Positions 16,620 to 26,187 are shown, counted from the first letter of the stretch. The stretch is DNA of 64,000 nucleotides from Rubrivivax sp. (GCA_016789955.1 JAEUPB010000100.1:1-64000); one strand, 5' to 3'. Program-made: numbers and translations. The notes: a model not told the origin generated them from the letters alone.

Positions 16620-18167
16620 TCAATGGGCGTGGCCACCCATGTGGCGGCCGATGTCGTGCCGGTCGGCCCCGGCGGCAGCGCACTCGTGCACGACGCGGCC
16701 GCCGCTCATCACCACGATGCGGTCGGCCAGTGCGAGCAGCTCGTCGAGGTCCTCGCTGACCATCAGCACCGCTGCGCCGCGGTCGCGTGCGGCGGCCAGG
16801 CGCGCATGCACCTCGGCCACGGCGGTGAAGTCCAGGCCGAACACCGGGTTGCTGACCAGCAGCAGCTCGGCGTCGTCGGAGAGTTCGCGCGCCAGTACGG
16901 CGCGCTGCACGTTGCCGCCGGAGAGCGCGCGGATCGGCTCGCCCGGGCCGCGCGTCTTCACCCGGTACGTGGCCACGAGTTCGCGGGCTCGCCGTGTGAG
17001 CGCACCGGGCACGCGCCAGCCGCCGCGGGCGTAGGGCGGCGCGTCGAAGCTGCGCAGCCCGATGTTGTCGGCCACGCTCATCGCGCCCACGCAGGCGTTG
17101 CGCAGCGGCTCCTCGGGCAGGCCCCGCACGCGCAGGCGGCGGTTCTGGCCGCGCGTGGCGCGATACGCCTGCCCGGCCACGCGCACGTCGCCGCCGACGC
17201 GCTCGCGCTGGCCCGCCAGCGCTTCCATCAGCTCGCGCTGGCCGTTGCCCGAGACGCCCGCGATGCCCACGATCTCGCCGCGGCGCACCTCCAGGTCGAG
17301 GCCCGCCACGGCCGGTTCACCGCGGTCGCCGGTGACCTGCAGCCCGCGCACCGACAAGCACACGTCGCCGGGCGCGCCGCCCCGGGCGTTCGCGCGGTCG
17401 ACCGGCGCGTCGGTCGCGGCGGCCTGCGCAGCGTCCCCGCCGCCCACCATCATCGAGGCCAGCTCGGCCGCCGACGTGCCCGCCACCGCGCGGCTGCCGA
17501 CGTGGGCGCCGCGGCGCAGCACGGTCACGTCGTCGGCGAACTCGATCACCTCGCGGAACTTGTGCGTGATCATCACCACCGTGCACTCGCCCGAATGCGC
17601 GCGCTCCTTCAAGGCACCCAGCACCTCGTCGGCCTCCTGCGGCGTCAGCACCGAGGTCGGCTCGTCGAGGATCAGCAGGCGCGGGCGCAGGTACAGCTGC
17701 TTCAGGATCTCGAGCTTCTGCTTCTCGCCGGCGGAGAGCTGCATCGGCGTGGCGTCGAGCGGCAGCGCGAACGGGGCGCCCTGCATGAAGGCGTCGAGCT
17801 CGGCGCGGACCTTCGGCCAGTCGATGACCCACGGCAGCGCGCCCTTGGCGACGAGCAGATTCTCGGCCACCGTCATGCCCGGCACCACGGTGAAGTGCTG
17901 GTAGACCATGCCCAGGCCCAGGCTGCGGGCCACGGTGGGGCTGGAGATCGCCTGCTCGCGCCCGTCGATCAGCACCGAGCCGGTATCGGGCCGGTGGTAG
18001 CCCACCAGGCACTTGACCAGCGTGCTCTTGCCGGCGCCGTTCTCGCCGAGCAGCGCGTGCACCGTGCCGGCGCGCACGGTCATCGACACGCCCGAGAGCG
18101 CCGTGAAGCTGCCGAAGCGCTTGCCCAGCTCGTAGGTCTCCAGGTTCAGCGCGCCGGTGGCCGTCAT
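16620..18167 (-). CDS. BMP-type ABC transporter ATPase (two nucleotide-binding domains)
   Basis: A 515-residue duplicated ATPase of the YufO/RbsA-like kind that powers BMP-family importers. NBD1 has an intact Walker A (GENGAGKST), signature (LSAGEKQK) and Walker B ([13 protein letters not shown]). NBD2 has the usual weakened Walker A ([10 protein letters not shown]), signature [10 protein letters not shown] and [12 protein letters not shown]. The start at ATG 18167 overlaps the biuH TGA (ATGA), so it is coupled to it; the frame runs further upstream but through shadow sequence. It sits among the permease and hydrolase genes and should energise uptake of the cluster's substrate. Confidence 0.93.
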   Translation of the reverse strand: MTATGALNLETYELGKRFGSFTALSGVSMTVRAGTVHALLGENGAGKSTLVKCLVGYHRPDTGSVLIDGREQAISSPTVARSLGLGMVYQHFTVVPGMTVAENLLVAKGALPWVIDWPKVRAELDAFMQGAPFALPLDATPMQLSAGEKQKLEILKQLYLRPRLLILDEPTSVLTPQEADEVLGALKERAHSGECTVVMITHKFREVIEFADDVTVLRRGAHVGSRAVAGTSAAELASMMVGGGDAAQAAATDAPVDRANARGGAPGDVCLSVRGLQVTGDRGEPAVAGLDLEVRRGEIVGIAGVSGNGQRELMEALAGQRERVGGDVRVAGQAYRATRGQNRRLRVRGLPEEPLRNACVGAMSVADNIGLRSFDAPPYARGGWRVPGALTRRARELVATYRVKTRGPGEPIRALSGGNVQRAVLARELSDDAELLLVSNPVFGLDFTAVAEVHARLAAARDRGAAVLMVSEDLDELLALADRIVVMSGGRVVHECAAAGADRHDIGRHMGGHAH

Positions 18168-18841
18168 CTCAATCCCTCCAGCAGCGTGTCGACGGTCGCG
18201 GTGGCGCCGAACACGCCGCCCTGCATGTGCACCATGCGGATGGCGGCGTCGTGGTTGCCGCGGTCCGTGGCGCCGGTGCCGTCTTCCAGCAGCAGGCACT
18301 CGAAGCCGCGGTCGTTGGCCTCGCGCATCGTCGTGTGCACGCAGACGTCGGTGGTGATGCCGGCCAGCACCAGGTTGCGGATGCCGCGCGTGTGCAGCAG
18401 CAGCTCGAGGTCGGTTGCGCAGAAGCTGCCCTTGCCGGGCTTGTCGATGATGGGCTCGCCAGGATGCGGTGCCAGCTCGGGGATGATTTCCCAGCCCGGT
18501 TCGCCGCGAACCAGGATGCGGCCGCAAGGGCCGGGGTCGCCGATGCCCGCGCCGATGCGCTGCGAGCGCCAGCGCTTGTTGGCCGGCAGGTCCGAGAGGT
18601 CGGGCCGGTGGCCTTCGCGGGTGTGGATCACGTGGTAGCCGCGCTTGCGCATCGCCGTGAGCGCGCGGCGGATGGGCTCGATCGGCGCGCGGGTCAGCGC
18701 CAGGTCGTAGCCCATCGCGTCGACGTAGCCACCGATGCCGCAGAAGTCGGTCTGCATGTCGATGACGACGAGCGCGGTGTTCTGGGGGCTGAGCTGGCCG
18801 TCGTAGGGCCAGGGGTAGGGCGTGGCGACGATGTGGTGCAT
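18164..18841 (-). CDS. biuH: Biuret amidohydrolase
   Basis: A 225-residue isochorismatase-like cysteine hydrolase that should convert biuret to allophanate plus ammonia. The triad is Asp28 (VIDMQTDF), Lys134 ([16 protein letters not shown]) and Cys167 ([17 protein letters not shown]). Lys137 and Gln207 fit the substrate-binding positions known for BiuH, and the triad spacing (106 and 33 residues) equals the one I recall for the characterised rhizobial enzyme. The segment [19 protein letters not shown] and the [14 protein letters not shown] loop are also as in BiuH. It lies between the permease and ATPase genes of a dedicated importer, and its product feeds AtzF, encoded by the first gene of the same run. 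Confidence 0.88.
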   Translation of the reverse strand: MHHIVATPYPWPYDGQLSPQNTALVVIDMQTDFCGIGGYVDAMGYDLALTRAPIEPIRRALTAMRKRGYHVIHTREGHRPDLSDLPANKRWRSQRIGAGIGDPGPCGRILVRGEPGWEIIPELAPHPGEPIIDKPGKGSFCATDLELLLHTRGIRNLVLAGITTDVCVHTTMREANDRGFECLLLEDGTGATDRGNHDAAIRMVHMQGGVFGATATVDTLLEGLR

Positions 18842-18863
18842 GGCAGCGTGCGCGGGGTGTGGT

Positions 18864-19784
18864 CTAGCGGGTGACGCCGAGTTCCTGCGGCGCCCCGGCG
18901 AGGCTCTTGCGCGGCGAGCAGGTGGCCACGAGGATCGCCAGCGTCAGCGCGTAGGGCACGGCGTTGAACAGGTGGTATCCGAAGCCGATGCCCACCGACT
19001 GCAGCGCCGGCGCGATGGCCCCGGCGCCGCCGAACAGCAGCGCCGCGCCCAGGCAGGCCAGCGGCCGCCAGCGGGCGAAGATCACCAGCGCCACGGCGAT
19101 CAGGCCCTGGCCGCTGGACAGGCCCTCGTTCCAGCTTCCCGGGTAGTACAGCGACAGCGACGCACCGCCCAGCCCCGCGATGAAGCCACCGGCCGTCGTG
19201 GCTGCGATGCGGATGCCGTTCACCGAGTGGCCCAGCGCCCGCGCCGCGTCGGCCGAGTCGCCGGCCATGCGCAGCTTCAGGCCCCACCCGGTGTGGTGCA
19301 GGCCCCAGGCGATGAAAGCCGCCAGCAGCACGCCGATCGGGAAGAGCGCGTTGATCGACAGCGCCGCGGCCACCGCACCGGAGTCCGACCAGCCGCCCAG
19401 CGGAATGGCCGGGATCTGCGGCGCCTGCGGCTGGATCAGCGGCTTGCCGAGGAAGAACGCGAGGCCCGTGCCCAGCCCCATGATCGCGATGCCGGCCGCG
19501 ATGTCGTTGACGCGCGGCAGGCTGCACACGAGGCCGTGCACCAGCGCGATCAGTGCGCCGCTGGCGCCGGCGGCCAGCACGCCCACCCACCACAGCCCGG
19601 TGCCGTAGGCGGCGCCGAAACCGGCCATCGCCGAGAACACGAGCACGCCCTCGAGCCCGAGGTTGATGCGCCCGGCCTTCTCGGTGATGCACTCGCCGAG
19701 GCTGACGAACAGGAATGGCGTGCCGACGCGGATCGCGCCGCCGAGCACGGCGATCAGCACGTCGATCCACTGCTCGGCGGTCAT
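18864..19784 (-). CDS. BMP-type ABC transporter permease 2
   Basis: A 306-residue inner-membrane protein with 8-9 predicted helices of the BPD_transp_2 (YufQ-like) family. Marker segments are [25 protein letters not shown] near the N-terminus, where family members read GE..ER.G..N.G.EG, and the coupling-type [18 protein letters not shown] in the middle. It forms a heterodimer with the permease encoded immediately upstream. The gap to that gene is 24 bases and to biuH 22 bases, consistent with one transcript. Family substrates are nucleosides or purine-like compounds; here the context points to a urea-oligomer. Confidence 0.9.
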   Translation of the reverse strand: MTAEQWIDVLIAVLGGAIRVGTPFLFVSLGECITEKAGRINLGLEGVLVFSAMAGFGAAYGTGLWWVGVLAAGASGALIALVHGLVCSLPRVNDIAAGIAIMGLGTGLAFFLGKPLIQPQAPQIPAIPLGGWSDSGAVAAALSINALFPIGVLLAAFIAWGLHHTGWGLKLRMAGDSADAARALGHSVNGIRIAATTAGGFIAGLGGASLSLYYPGSWNEGLSSGQGLIAVALVIFARWRPLACLGAALLFGGAGAIAPALQSVGIGFGYHLFNAVPYALTLAILVATCSPRKSLAGAPQELGVTR

Positions 19785-19808
19785 GCGGAGGCTCCGTGTG
19801 TCATGGGT

Positions 19809-20861
19809 TCAGGCCGCCGCCACCTGCGGCGACGGGCGCCACACCAGGTGCAGCCGTCCGCGCAGTGCCTCGCTGGCCAGCACCAGCACGAACGCGATGC
19901 CCATCAGCACCTGCACCGACGCATCCGGCAAGCCGAGCCGCCGCTGCAGCAGGCTGCCCGCGGCGAGAAAGCCGCCGAACAGGATGGCCACGGGGATGAT
20001 CGCCAGCGGCTGGTGCCGCGCGACGAAGCTGACGAGGATGCCGGTGTAGCCCAGCCCCACGATCAGCGAGGCGTTGGCGGCTGTGTGCACGGCGGTGACC
20101 TCGATGCCGCCGGCCAGGCCGGCCGCCGCGCCGCCGAGCGCGCACGCAGTGATCAGCAGCCGCGCGGCCGGCAGCCCGACGAGCCGGGCGGCGCGCAGGT
20201 TGCCGCCCACCACGCGCGTGGCGAAGCCGTGCGTGGATGCGGCCAGCCACAGCGCCGCCACGATGCACAGCACGATGCCGATCGGCAGCCCCCAATGCAC
20301 GTCCCAGGTGCCGACCGTGCCGATGCGCAGGCTTTCGGGCAGCGGCGCCGTGGAGGGTTTGTTCAGGCTCGCCGGGTCGCGCAGCGGCCCCTCGACGATG
20401 TGCTTGAAGAGCGCGATGGCCAGGTATCCGAGCAGCAGGCTGGAGATGGTCTCGTTGACGCCGCGCCACTGCCGCAGCGCACCGGCCAGCGCGATCCATG
20501 CCGCACCGGTCACCGCCGCGGCCAGCAGCAGGCAGACGGTGCCGGCGGTGCCACCGGGCAGCGGCAGCAGCGCCGGCAATGCCGCGGCGGCCAGGCCGCC
20601 CAGCACCAGCGCGCCTTCGCCGCCGATCACCACCAGGCCGGCCTGCGCCGGCAGGGCCACGGCCAGTGCCGTGAGCATCAGCGGCGCGGCCCGCTGCAGC
20701 GTGTTCTGCAGCGAGAACGAGTCGCCGAAGGCACCGCGGAACAGCAGTACCCAGGTCTCCACCGGGCTCACGCCCCCGAGCCAGACGAACAGGCCGAACA
20801 GCAGCAGCGCGCCGGCGAGGGCCGCCAGCGGCAGCAGCACGGCTTCGAGGGTGTCGCGCAT
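19809..20861 (-). CDS. BMP-type ABC transporter permease 1
   Basis: A 350-residue inner-membrane protein with about nine hydrophobic helices, family BPD_transp_2 (YufP-like). The family's AGLVVIGGEGALVLGG region and the coupling loop GFATRVVGGNLRAARLVGLPAAR are present, plus GGIEVTAVH and the C-terminal VALPVAILFGG-like helix (IIPVAILFGGFLAAGS). It partners the permease at 18.9-19.8 kb and the binding protein encoded 10 bases upstream. It is part of the oligourea cluster importer. Confidence 0.92.
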   Translation of the reverse strand: MRDTLEAVLLPLAALAGALLLFGLFVWLGGVSPVETWVLLFRGAFGDSFSLQNTLQRAAPLMLTALAVALPAQAGLVVIGGEGALVLGGLAAAALPALLPLPGGTAGTVCLLLAAAVTGAAWIALAGALRQWRGVNETISSLLLGYLAIALFKHIVEGPLRDPASLNKPSTAPLPESLRIGTVGTWDVHWGLPIGIVLCIVAALWLAASTHGFATRVVGGNLRAARLVGLPAARLLITACALGGAAAGLAGGIEVTAVHTAANASLIVGLGYTGILVSFVARHQPLAIIPVAILFGGFLAAGSLLQRRLGLPDASVQVLMGIAFVLVLASEALRGRLHLVWRPSPQVAAA

Positions 20862-20871
20862 CGCGCCGGCC

Positions 20872-21990
20872 TCAGACCTTGCCGATCACGCCTTCGACGA
20901 GGTAGTTCATCGCCTCGAGCTGCAGGTCGGTCTGCTTCAGCGTCGTGCCCTTGGGGATCACGACCTTGCCGGTGTTGTCCTTCAGCTCGCCGGCGAAGAT
21001 GTCGAAGGTGCCGGCCATCATCTTGGCGCGCACCGCCTCGGCGTTCTTGCGCGCGCCCTCGCTGACGGCGCTGCCGTACGGCGACGACTTGACGAAGCCG
21101 TCCTTCAGCCCGCCGCGCACGAAGTTCGGGTGCGGCTTGCCAGTGCGCGCCGCCTCGAGGATCTGCGTGTAGGCCGTGAGCCAGTTCCACTCGGCGCCGG
21201 TGAGGTAGGCTTGCGGCGCGAGCTTGGCCTGGCTGGCGTGGTAGCCGCAGACCATCTTGCCGCGCTTGGCGGCCGTCTCCACCACCACCTTCGGCCCGTC
21301 GACGTGCATCGTGAACACGTCGACGCCCTGGTCGGCGAGGCTGTTGGTGGCCTCGGCCTCCTTGACGGCCATCGACCAGTCGCCGGTGAAGATCACGGTG
21401 GTCGTGATCTTCGGGTCCACCGAGCGGGCGCCCATCGTGTAGGCGTTGATGTTGCGCAGCACCTGCGGTATCGGCTTGGCGGCCACGAAGCCGAGCTTCT
21501 TGCTCTTGCTCATGTGGCCGGCGACGACCCCGTTGAGGTACTGCGCCTCGTCGATGTAGCCGAAGAAGCTGCCGGTGTTGGCCGGGTGCTTGCCGGCCGT
21601 CCACAGGCCGCCGCAGTGGGAGAAGCGCACGGCGGGGTTCTTCGCCGCCACGGCGAGCATGTGCGGGTCGAAGTAGCCGAACGACGTGGGGAACAGCAGC
21701 GTCGCACCGTCCTGCGAGATCATGCCCTGCATGGTCTTCTGCACGGCCTGCGTCTCGGCGACGTTCTCCTCCTCGACGACCTTGACGCCGGCCACCTTCT
21801 TCAGCGCCGCGGCGGCCTCGGCCTGCGCCTGGTTGTAGCCGAAGTCGTCGCGCGGGCCCACGTAGATGATGCCCACGGTGATCGGCGCCTGCGCGCGGGC
21901 GGTGCTCCAGGCACCGGCCAGCGGCAGCGCGGCGCCGGCGGCCAGCACCTGGCGGCGGGAGAGGTCGAGTGGGCGGGAGGGGTGGTTCAT
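20872..21990 (-). CDS. BMP-family ABC transporter substrate-binding protein
   Basis: A 372-residue periplasmic protein. The N-terminus carries a twin-arginine-like signal ([25 protein letters not shown]), implying export of a folded protein. The mature part is a Bmp/PnrA-like periplasmic binding protein: [18 protein letters not shown], an [12 protein letters not shown] segment, [12 protein letters not shown] and [17 protein letters not shown] are typical. The start at ATG 21990 overlaps the atzH TGA (ATGA). Relatives bind nucleosides, and some bind small amide-rich compounds. In this cluster the ligand is plausibly biuret, triuret or a related product. Confidence 0.93.
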   Translation of the reverse strand: MNHPSRPLDLSRRQVLAAGAALPLAGAWSTARAQAPITVGIIYVGPRDDFGYNQAQAEAAAALKKVAGVKVVEEENVAETQAVQKTMQGMISQDGATLLFPTSFGYFDPHMLAVAAKNPAVRFSHCGGLWTAGKHPANTGSFFGYIDEAQYLNGVVAGHMSKSKKLGFVAAKPIPQVLRNINAYTMGARSVDPKITTTVIFTGDWSMAVKEAEATNSLADQGVDVFTMHVDGPKVVVETAAKRGKMVCGYHASQAKLAPQAYLTGAEWNWLTAYTQILEAARTGKPHPNFVRGGLKDGFVKSSPYGSAVSEGARKNAEAVRAKMMAGTFDIFAGELKDNTGKVVIPKGTTLKQTDLQLEAMNYLVEGVIGKV

Positions 21991-22430
21991 GTCGGCTCCT
22001 GGCGAACGTGGGACGGGACGGATGGAGGGGCGGGTACTGCAGGGGACAGGTCGATCAGCGAGACATGCGCGGCCACGACGCGCCAGCCCTGCGGGAAGCG
22101 CACCCAGGTCTGGCTCTGGCGGCCCAGGCGCGGGCTGCCCTCGCGGCGGAACTCGGTCATCGCGGTGGCGCAGTCGCGGCCGTGCGTGGTGATCACGGTG
22201 CGGTGCAGCGTGCGTGCGAGGCCGACGGGCGAGCGCGCGGTGCGGAAGGCGCGGATCTCGTCGATGCCGTAGAGGTCCTCGGCGGCGCCGTAGCGCACCG
22301 TGTGCGGGCTGTCCCAGAACAGTTCGTCGAGCACCTCGACGCGGTTGTTCACGAGCGCGTCCTCGTAGCGAGCGAACACGGCCGAAACCTCGGCGTGCAC
22401 GTCGGGCAGGTTGGTGTCTGCGGCGGCCAT
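21987..22430 (-). CDS. atzH: AtzH/HpxZ-like NTF2-fold protein (DUF3225)
   Basis: A 147-residue protein of the NTF2-like fold. Family features are [46 protein letters not shown] and the strand-rich C-terminal half ([39 protein letters not shown]). In the cyanuric acid pathway AtzH is a 1,3-dicarboxyurea deamidase giving allophanate; the related HpxZ works in oxalurate metabolism. The start ATG 22430 lies 11 bases after the atzE stop, and its end overlaps the binding-protein start. The neighbours atzE, atzG and atzF support the AtzH reading over HpxZ. Confidence 0.85.
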   Translation of the reverse strand: MAAADTNLPDVHAEVSAVFARYEDALVNNRVEVLDELFWDSPHTVRYGAAEDLYGIDEIRAFRTARSPVGLARTLHRTVITTHGRDCATAMTEFRREGSPRLGRQSQTWVRFPQGWRVVAAHVSLIDLSPAVPAPPSVPSHVRQEPT

Positions 22431-22441
22431 CGGTGTCGGTC

Positions 22442-23746
22442 TCACAGCTTCGCGACCGGTGCGTGCACCACACCGGCTTTCTCGAGCGCGCGGGCCAGCC
22501 GCAGCGCGCGGTCCTCCCGCCACGGCGCCGCGATCAGCTGCACGCCGATCGGCAGGTGCGGCGCGGCGGGGTCGCAGCCCCACACCGGCACCGTGACCAC
22601 CGGCAGCCCGATGCACGACACCGGCTGCGTCAGCAGGCCCAGGCTCGCGCGCATCGGCAGCTGGCGACCTTCGAGCTCGAGGTGCTCGGTGCCGATGGGC
22701 GGGGCCACGCACGGCGTGGCCGGCGCGAGGAACACGTCGACGCCTTCGAAGCTGCGCGCCACCTGACGCGCGAACCAGTGCCGCACGCGGTGTGCGCGAG
22801 CCACCCAGGCCGCGGGCAGCAGCGCGCCTGCGAGGAAGCGGTCGCGCGTGTGCGGGTCGAAGTCGTTCGGACGACGGCGCAGGTCGGGCAGGTGCAGCGC
22901 CGCGCCTTCGGAGTTGGTGATGACGAAGGCCGCCGCGCGGGCGCGGTCGACCTCGGGCCACTCGACGGTCTGCTGCGCGCCCAGCGCCTGGGCGACGCGG
23001 TCCACCGCGGCGCGCGCGGGCGGTTGCGCCATCGTGCGGAACCAACCGCCGAGCACCGCCACGCGCAGGCCGCGGGCGCCGTCGTCGAGCGTGGCCATCG
23101 CCGACTCCACCGGGCGCTGCGCGCAGGCCGGGTCGTCGGCGTCGGGGCCTTGCATCGCGTCGTAGGCCCGGGCCAGCAGCTCGACGCCGTCGGCGAACGG
23201 GCCGAGGTGGTCGAGGCTGGCCACGAACGGGTAGCTGCCGGTGCGCGGCAGCCGGCCGAACGTCGGCTTCAGGCCGTAGACGCCGCACAGCGAAGACGGC
23301 ACGCGGATCGAGCCGTTGGTGTCGGAGCCCAGCGCCAGCGGCACCTGCCCGGCGGCCACCGCCGCGGCCGAGCCACCGGAGGAGCCGCCGGCGACGCGGG
23401 TCGGATCGTGCGGGTTGCACGTCGGCCCCTCGTGGCTGTTCTCGGTGGTGAAGCCGTAGGCGTACTCATCCATGTTGAGCGCGCCGACGAGCACGGCCCC
23501 GGCGGCATCGAGCCGTTGCACGAGCACCGCGTCGGTCGTCTTCGGTTCGGCGTCGCGCTCGATGCGTGAGCCGGCCAGCGTCTGCAGCCCGGCCACGTCG
23601 AAGAGGTTCTTCACCGCGTAGGGCACGCCGTGCAGCAGCCCGTCGGTAGGGCGCGCCGCCAGCGCGCGCTCGGCCAGCACCGCGGTGAACGCGTTCACCG
23701 TGCCGTCGGTGGCGGTGATGCGGGCGAGGCTCTCGCGCACGTTCAC
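22442..23746 (-). CDS. atzE: AtzE-like amidase (1-carboxybiuret hydrolase large subunit)
   Basis: A 434-residue amidase-signature enzyme. The Ser-cisSer-Lys triad is visible: Lys46 ([11 protein letters not shown]), Ser122 ([10 protein letters not shown]) and nucleophile Ser146 ([13 protein letters not shown]). AtzE removes an amide from 1-carboxybiuret to give 1,3-dicarboxyurea and needs the small GatC-like partner AtzG, which is encoded immediately upstream. Translation probably starts at GTG 23746, overlapping the atzG stop (GTGA), giving [10 protein letters not shown]. Other amidases share the signature, but AtzG next door and AtzH behind it make the assignment strong. No maturation or transport signal is present, so it is cytoplasmic. 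Confidence 0.88.
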   Translation of the reverse strand: MNVRESLARITATDGTVNAFTAVLAERALAARPTDGLLHGVPYAVKNLFDVAGLQTLAGSRIERDAEPKTTDAVLVQRLDAAGAVLVGALNMDEYAYGFTTENSHEGPTCNPHDPTRVAGGSSGGSAAAVAAGQVPLALGSDTNGSIRVPSSLCGVYGLKPTFGRLPRTGSYPFVASLDHLGPFADGVELLARAYDAMQGPDADDPACAQRPVESAMATLDDGARGLRVAVLGGWFRTMAQPPARAAVDRVAQALGAQQTVEWPEVDRARAAAFVITNSEGAALHLPDLRRRPNDFDPHTRDRFLAGALLPAAWVARAHRVRHWFARQVARSFEGVDVFLAPATPCVAPPIGTEHLELEGRQLPMRASLGLLTQPVSCIGLPVVTVPVWGCDPAAPHLPIGVQLIAAPWREDRALRLARALEKAGVVHAPVAKL

Positions 23747-23937
23747 GAGCGGGGCTCCACGGGGCGGAACGTGCTGCCCGGCTCGTCGGCTGGGTCCAGC
23801 GGCAGCGACTCGATGCGCTCTGCCATCGCCGCCGCGAGCTGCAGGTTGCGCAGCACGCCAGGGCGCTGCTCGGGGGCGATCGGCAGCTCCAGCGCTGCCG
23901 CGGCGGCGTCGAGGTATTGATCCGGGTCCATCGGCAT
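23743..23937 (-). CDS. atzG: AtzG-like small subunit (DUF4089)
   Basis: A 64-residue protein with a helical N-terminal half (YLDAAAAALELPIAPEQRPGVLRNLQLAAAMAERI) and an extended tail ending FRPVEP. It matches AtzG, a small GatC-like protein that wraps around the AtzE amidase and stabilises it. The length is typical. The start is ATG 23937; a second in-frame ATG lies two codons later. It lies between atzF and atzE with a 4-base overlap to atzE, so stoichiometric synthesis is likely. Confidence 0.85.
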   Translation of the reverse strand: MPMDPDQYLDAAAAALELPIAPEQRPGVLRNLQLAAAMAERIESLPLDPADEPGSTFRPVEPRS

Positions 23938-23940
23938 CGT

Positions 23941-25728
23941 TCAGATCGAGGCGAGGTAGGCGCGCCAGCCACCGTGGTGGCTGATGTCCGGCGCGTCGGC
24001 CAGCGCGTGGCCTTCGCAGACGAATCCGCACACCCAGCTGCCGTCGGCCAGCTCGACACGGCCGATCGCCAGCGGCGCCGGGATGCCCGCCATGAACGAG
24101 CCCCAGTGCGCCAGCGGAAGCCACCACACCTCCAGCGCAATCGCCGTGCCGCCGGAAGGCACGCGTTGCAGACCGGGGCGGCGCGGCGGCCCGCCGGGCA
24201 GGGCGTGCAGGCGATACGCGGCCGACGTGGTGGTGGCCCGTTCGAGCACCGCGCCGCGCTCGGTGAGCTGGGCGTTCAGCGGCAGGCCCGACAGGTGCGC
24301 GCCGACCACGGCGATGCGCTGTCCGGGGGCCACTGCGGGGGTCGGCAGTGGCACGGAATCCGGGCCCGTGGCAGCGCTGGCCTGGGCCCCATGCGACGCC
24401 AGCCAGGCCTGCCCCCAGGGGGCCAGCGCGGCGTCGGCGTTGGCCGGGCCGATCGCGGTGACGCCGAAGGGCAAGCCGCCCGGCGTGCGCGTGGCCGGCA
24501 ACGCCAGGGCGCTCCAGCCGAGCAGGTTCACGAAGTTCGTGTACAGGCCGAGCTGCGCATTCGCGCCCACCGGATCGGCCTGCACCTGCGCATGCGTCGG
24601 ATGGGTCGGCACGCTGGGCACGACGATGAAGTCGACCTGCGCCATCAGGGCGTCGGCCTGCCGGCGCAGCGCCGTCAGGCGGTACTGGCCGCGAAAGGCA
24701 TCCGCGGCCGACAGGGCGTGGGCCCGCTCGATCACCCGGCGCACCGTGGCGTCGAGCGCTTCGGGCCGCTGGTCGATCAGCGGTTGCACCGCCAGCAGGC
24801 GCTCGGCGACCCAGGGTCCTTCGTACAGAAGCGACGCCACCTGGTGCAGCGGGGCCATGTCCAGCGGCACCAGCGTGGCCTGCTGCTCGAGCCCGGCCAG
24901 CGCCAGGCGCCAAGCGGCCGGGTAGTCCAGCGCCTCGTCCAGCGTCGGGGCCATCGGCACGCCGATGCGCGGGCGCTGCGGAAAGGCCGCCGCACCGGGC
25001 TGGAAGCGGCTGTAGGGGTCGTCGACGTCGTCGCCCTCGATGACCGCGAGCACCGCGGCCGCGTCCTCGGCGCTCGCGGCGAAGATCGAGACGCAGTCCA
25101 GGCTGCGGCACGCTGGCACGACCCCCGCGGTCGACACGCGGCCCGGGGTCGGCTTCAGTCCGACGATGCCGTTGAAGGCCGCCGGCACCCGCCCCGACCC
25201 GGCCGTGTCGGTGCCCAGCGCGAAGGCCACCTGGCCGAGGGCCACCGCCACCGCCGAGCCCGAACTCGAGCCGCCGCTCACCCGGCTCGCATCGAACACG
25301 CTGGACGGCACTCCGTAGGGCGACCGAGTGCCGACGAGGCCGGTGGCGAACTGGTCGAGGTTGGTCTTGCCGATCAGCACCGCACCGGCATCGAGCAGCC
25401 GACGCACCGCCGTGGCGCTCGCCGCGGCGACGTGCTCGAAAGCAGGGCAGGCCGCCGTGGTGGGCCAGCCTTCGACGTCGATGTTGTCCTTCACCGCGAA
25501 CGGCACGCCGTACAGCGGGTGGGCGGCGAGCAAGGCCTCGGGCGTGGCATGGCACCGCGCGAGCGCATCGAGTTCGCTGCAGCGGGTCGCCAGTTGCGCT
25601 TGGGTGGCCAAGCGGATCCAGACGCCCACCGGGCTGGTCTCACCGAGCCGCTTCAGCAATGGAGCGAGGTGCCCGAGCGGCGCCACTCCCGCGAAGGCGG
25701 CGGCCCGGCATGCGCCGATCGTCGGCAC
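23941..25728 (-). CDS. atzF: Allophanate hydrolase
   Basis: A 595-residue two-domain enzyme that converts allophanate to ammonia and CO2. The N-terminal amidase domain has Lys80 (VPFAVKDNIDV), Ser154 (VSGGSSSGSAV) and nucleophile Ser178 (GTDTAGSGRVPAAF). The C-terminal allophanate-hydrolase domain (about 455-595) ends with CGFVCEGHALADAPDIS and HHGGWRAYL, the His-rich motif used on the N-carboxycarbamate intermediate. I chose GTG 25728 because the family N-terminus (TIxAxRAAxxxG) begins there and it lies downstream of the operator-like site; an ATG at 25881 in frame would give 646 residues but would read through that site. It is the first gene of the cluster. Confidence 0.9.
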   Translation of the reverse strand: MPTIGACRAAAFAGVAPLGHLAPLLKRLGETSPVGVWIRLATQAQLATRCSELDALARCHATPEALLAAHPLYGVPFAVKDNIDVEGWPTTAACPAFEHVAAASATAVRRLLDAGAVLIGKTNLDQFATGLVGTRSPYGVPSSVFDASRVSGGSSSGSAVAVALGQVAFALGTDTAGSGRVPAAFNGIVGLKPTPGRVSTAGVVPACRSLDCVSIFAASAEDAAAVLAVIEGDDVDDPYSRFQPGAAAFPQRPRIGVPMAPTLDEALDYPAAWRLALAGLEQQATLVPLDMAPLHQVASLLYEGPWVAERLLAVQPLIDQRPEALDATVRRVIERAHALSAADAFRGQYRLTALRRQADALMAQVDFIVVPSVPTHPTHAQVQADPVGANAQLGLYTNFVNLLGWSALALPATRTPGGLPFGVTAIGPANADAALAPWGQAWLASHGAQASAATGPDSVPLPTPAVAPGQRIAVVGAHLSGLPLNAQLTERGAVLERATTTSAAYRLHALPGGPPRRPGLQRVPSGGTAIALEVWWLPLAHWGSFMAGIPAPLAIGRVELADGSWVCGFVCEGHALADAPDISHHGGWRAYLASI

Positions 25729-25798
25729 CGTGGCCGTTGTCGATGCTGCAGACGCGCCGGCAGAGGGTGGGATCGGGGGTGCCAAGTCCGTGCACTCG

Positions 25799-25810
25799 TT
25801 GGTATACAAG
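25799..25810. promoter_or_regulatory. Candidate GntR/FCD operator upstream of the oligourea cluster
   Basis: TTGGTATACAAG has a GTATAC core palindrome with flanking T/A symmetry and resembles the TTGTATACAA-type operators of FCD-subfamily GntR regulators. It lies about 70 bases before the chosen atzF start, in a locally AT-richer patch, and the only regulator gene in the run is a GntR/FCD protein. I found no second copy ahead of that regulator. This is inference from pattern and position. Confidence 0.45.
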
Positions 25811-25965
25811 CCGGAGTGCTTGCAGGAGCCGTGCCAGCCCCGGGCCGGCGCACCGGCCTGAGCGGGCGCCGCGGGTGTCATGCAACGGACGTGCAACGCC
25901 CGCAGCCGATCCTGTGCACATGGCGGGCCCGGCATCACGGCCGGCCATCGAAAGGAGACCTGTCG

Positions 25966-26187
25966 ATGACACGAGATCCCATGCAACGGCCCGACCCCGG
26001 CCCCGGCGCCGAGCCCGTGCGCCTGTGGGTGAGGCTGCGCCTCGTGGCGGGCCGTCCCGCCCCGGGCTGGGTGGCCGAGGTGGCGGAGTCCGAGGGCGGC
26101 CCCGGGCAGCGCTTCGATTCGCTCGACGTGCTGTTCGCGCACCTGGACGACATCGCGCGCGACCACCGCCGCACCGGCATCCGGTGA
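25966..26187 (+). CDS. Small hypothetical protein (73 residues)
   Basis: ATG 25966 follows a strong ribosome site (AAAGGAGA, 25951-25958). The product has a proline-rich start, then a compact beta-strand-like core (RLWVRLRLVAGRPAPGWVAEVAES) and an acidic helix (RFDSLDVLFAHLDDIARDH). The segment FDSLDVLFAHLDD resembles short beta-beta-alpha proteins seen in Burkholderiales, but I cannot name a family. It is divergent from atzF and convergent with ychF (22 bases between stops). Confidence 0.6.
   Translation: MTRDPMQRPDPGPGAEPVRLWVRLRLVAGRPAPGWVAEVAESEGGPGQRFDSLDVLFAHLDDIARDHRRTGIR

Noticed and set aside
23941-25881. atzF starting at ATG 25881 (646 residues)
   Set aside because: The extra N-terminal residues are unlike the family and would overlap the operator-like site. 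I prefer GTG 25728 but cannot exclude the longer form.
12000-26000. Many very long open frames on the strand opposite to the genes
   Set aside because: They are the typical antisense frames of very GC-rich genes (His/Arg/Ala-rich, no domains) and were all left out.
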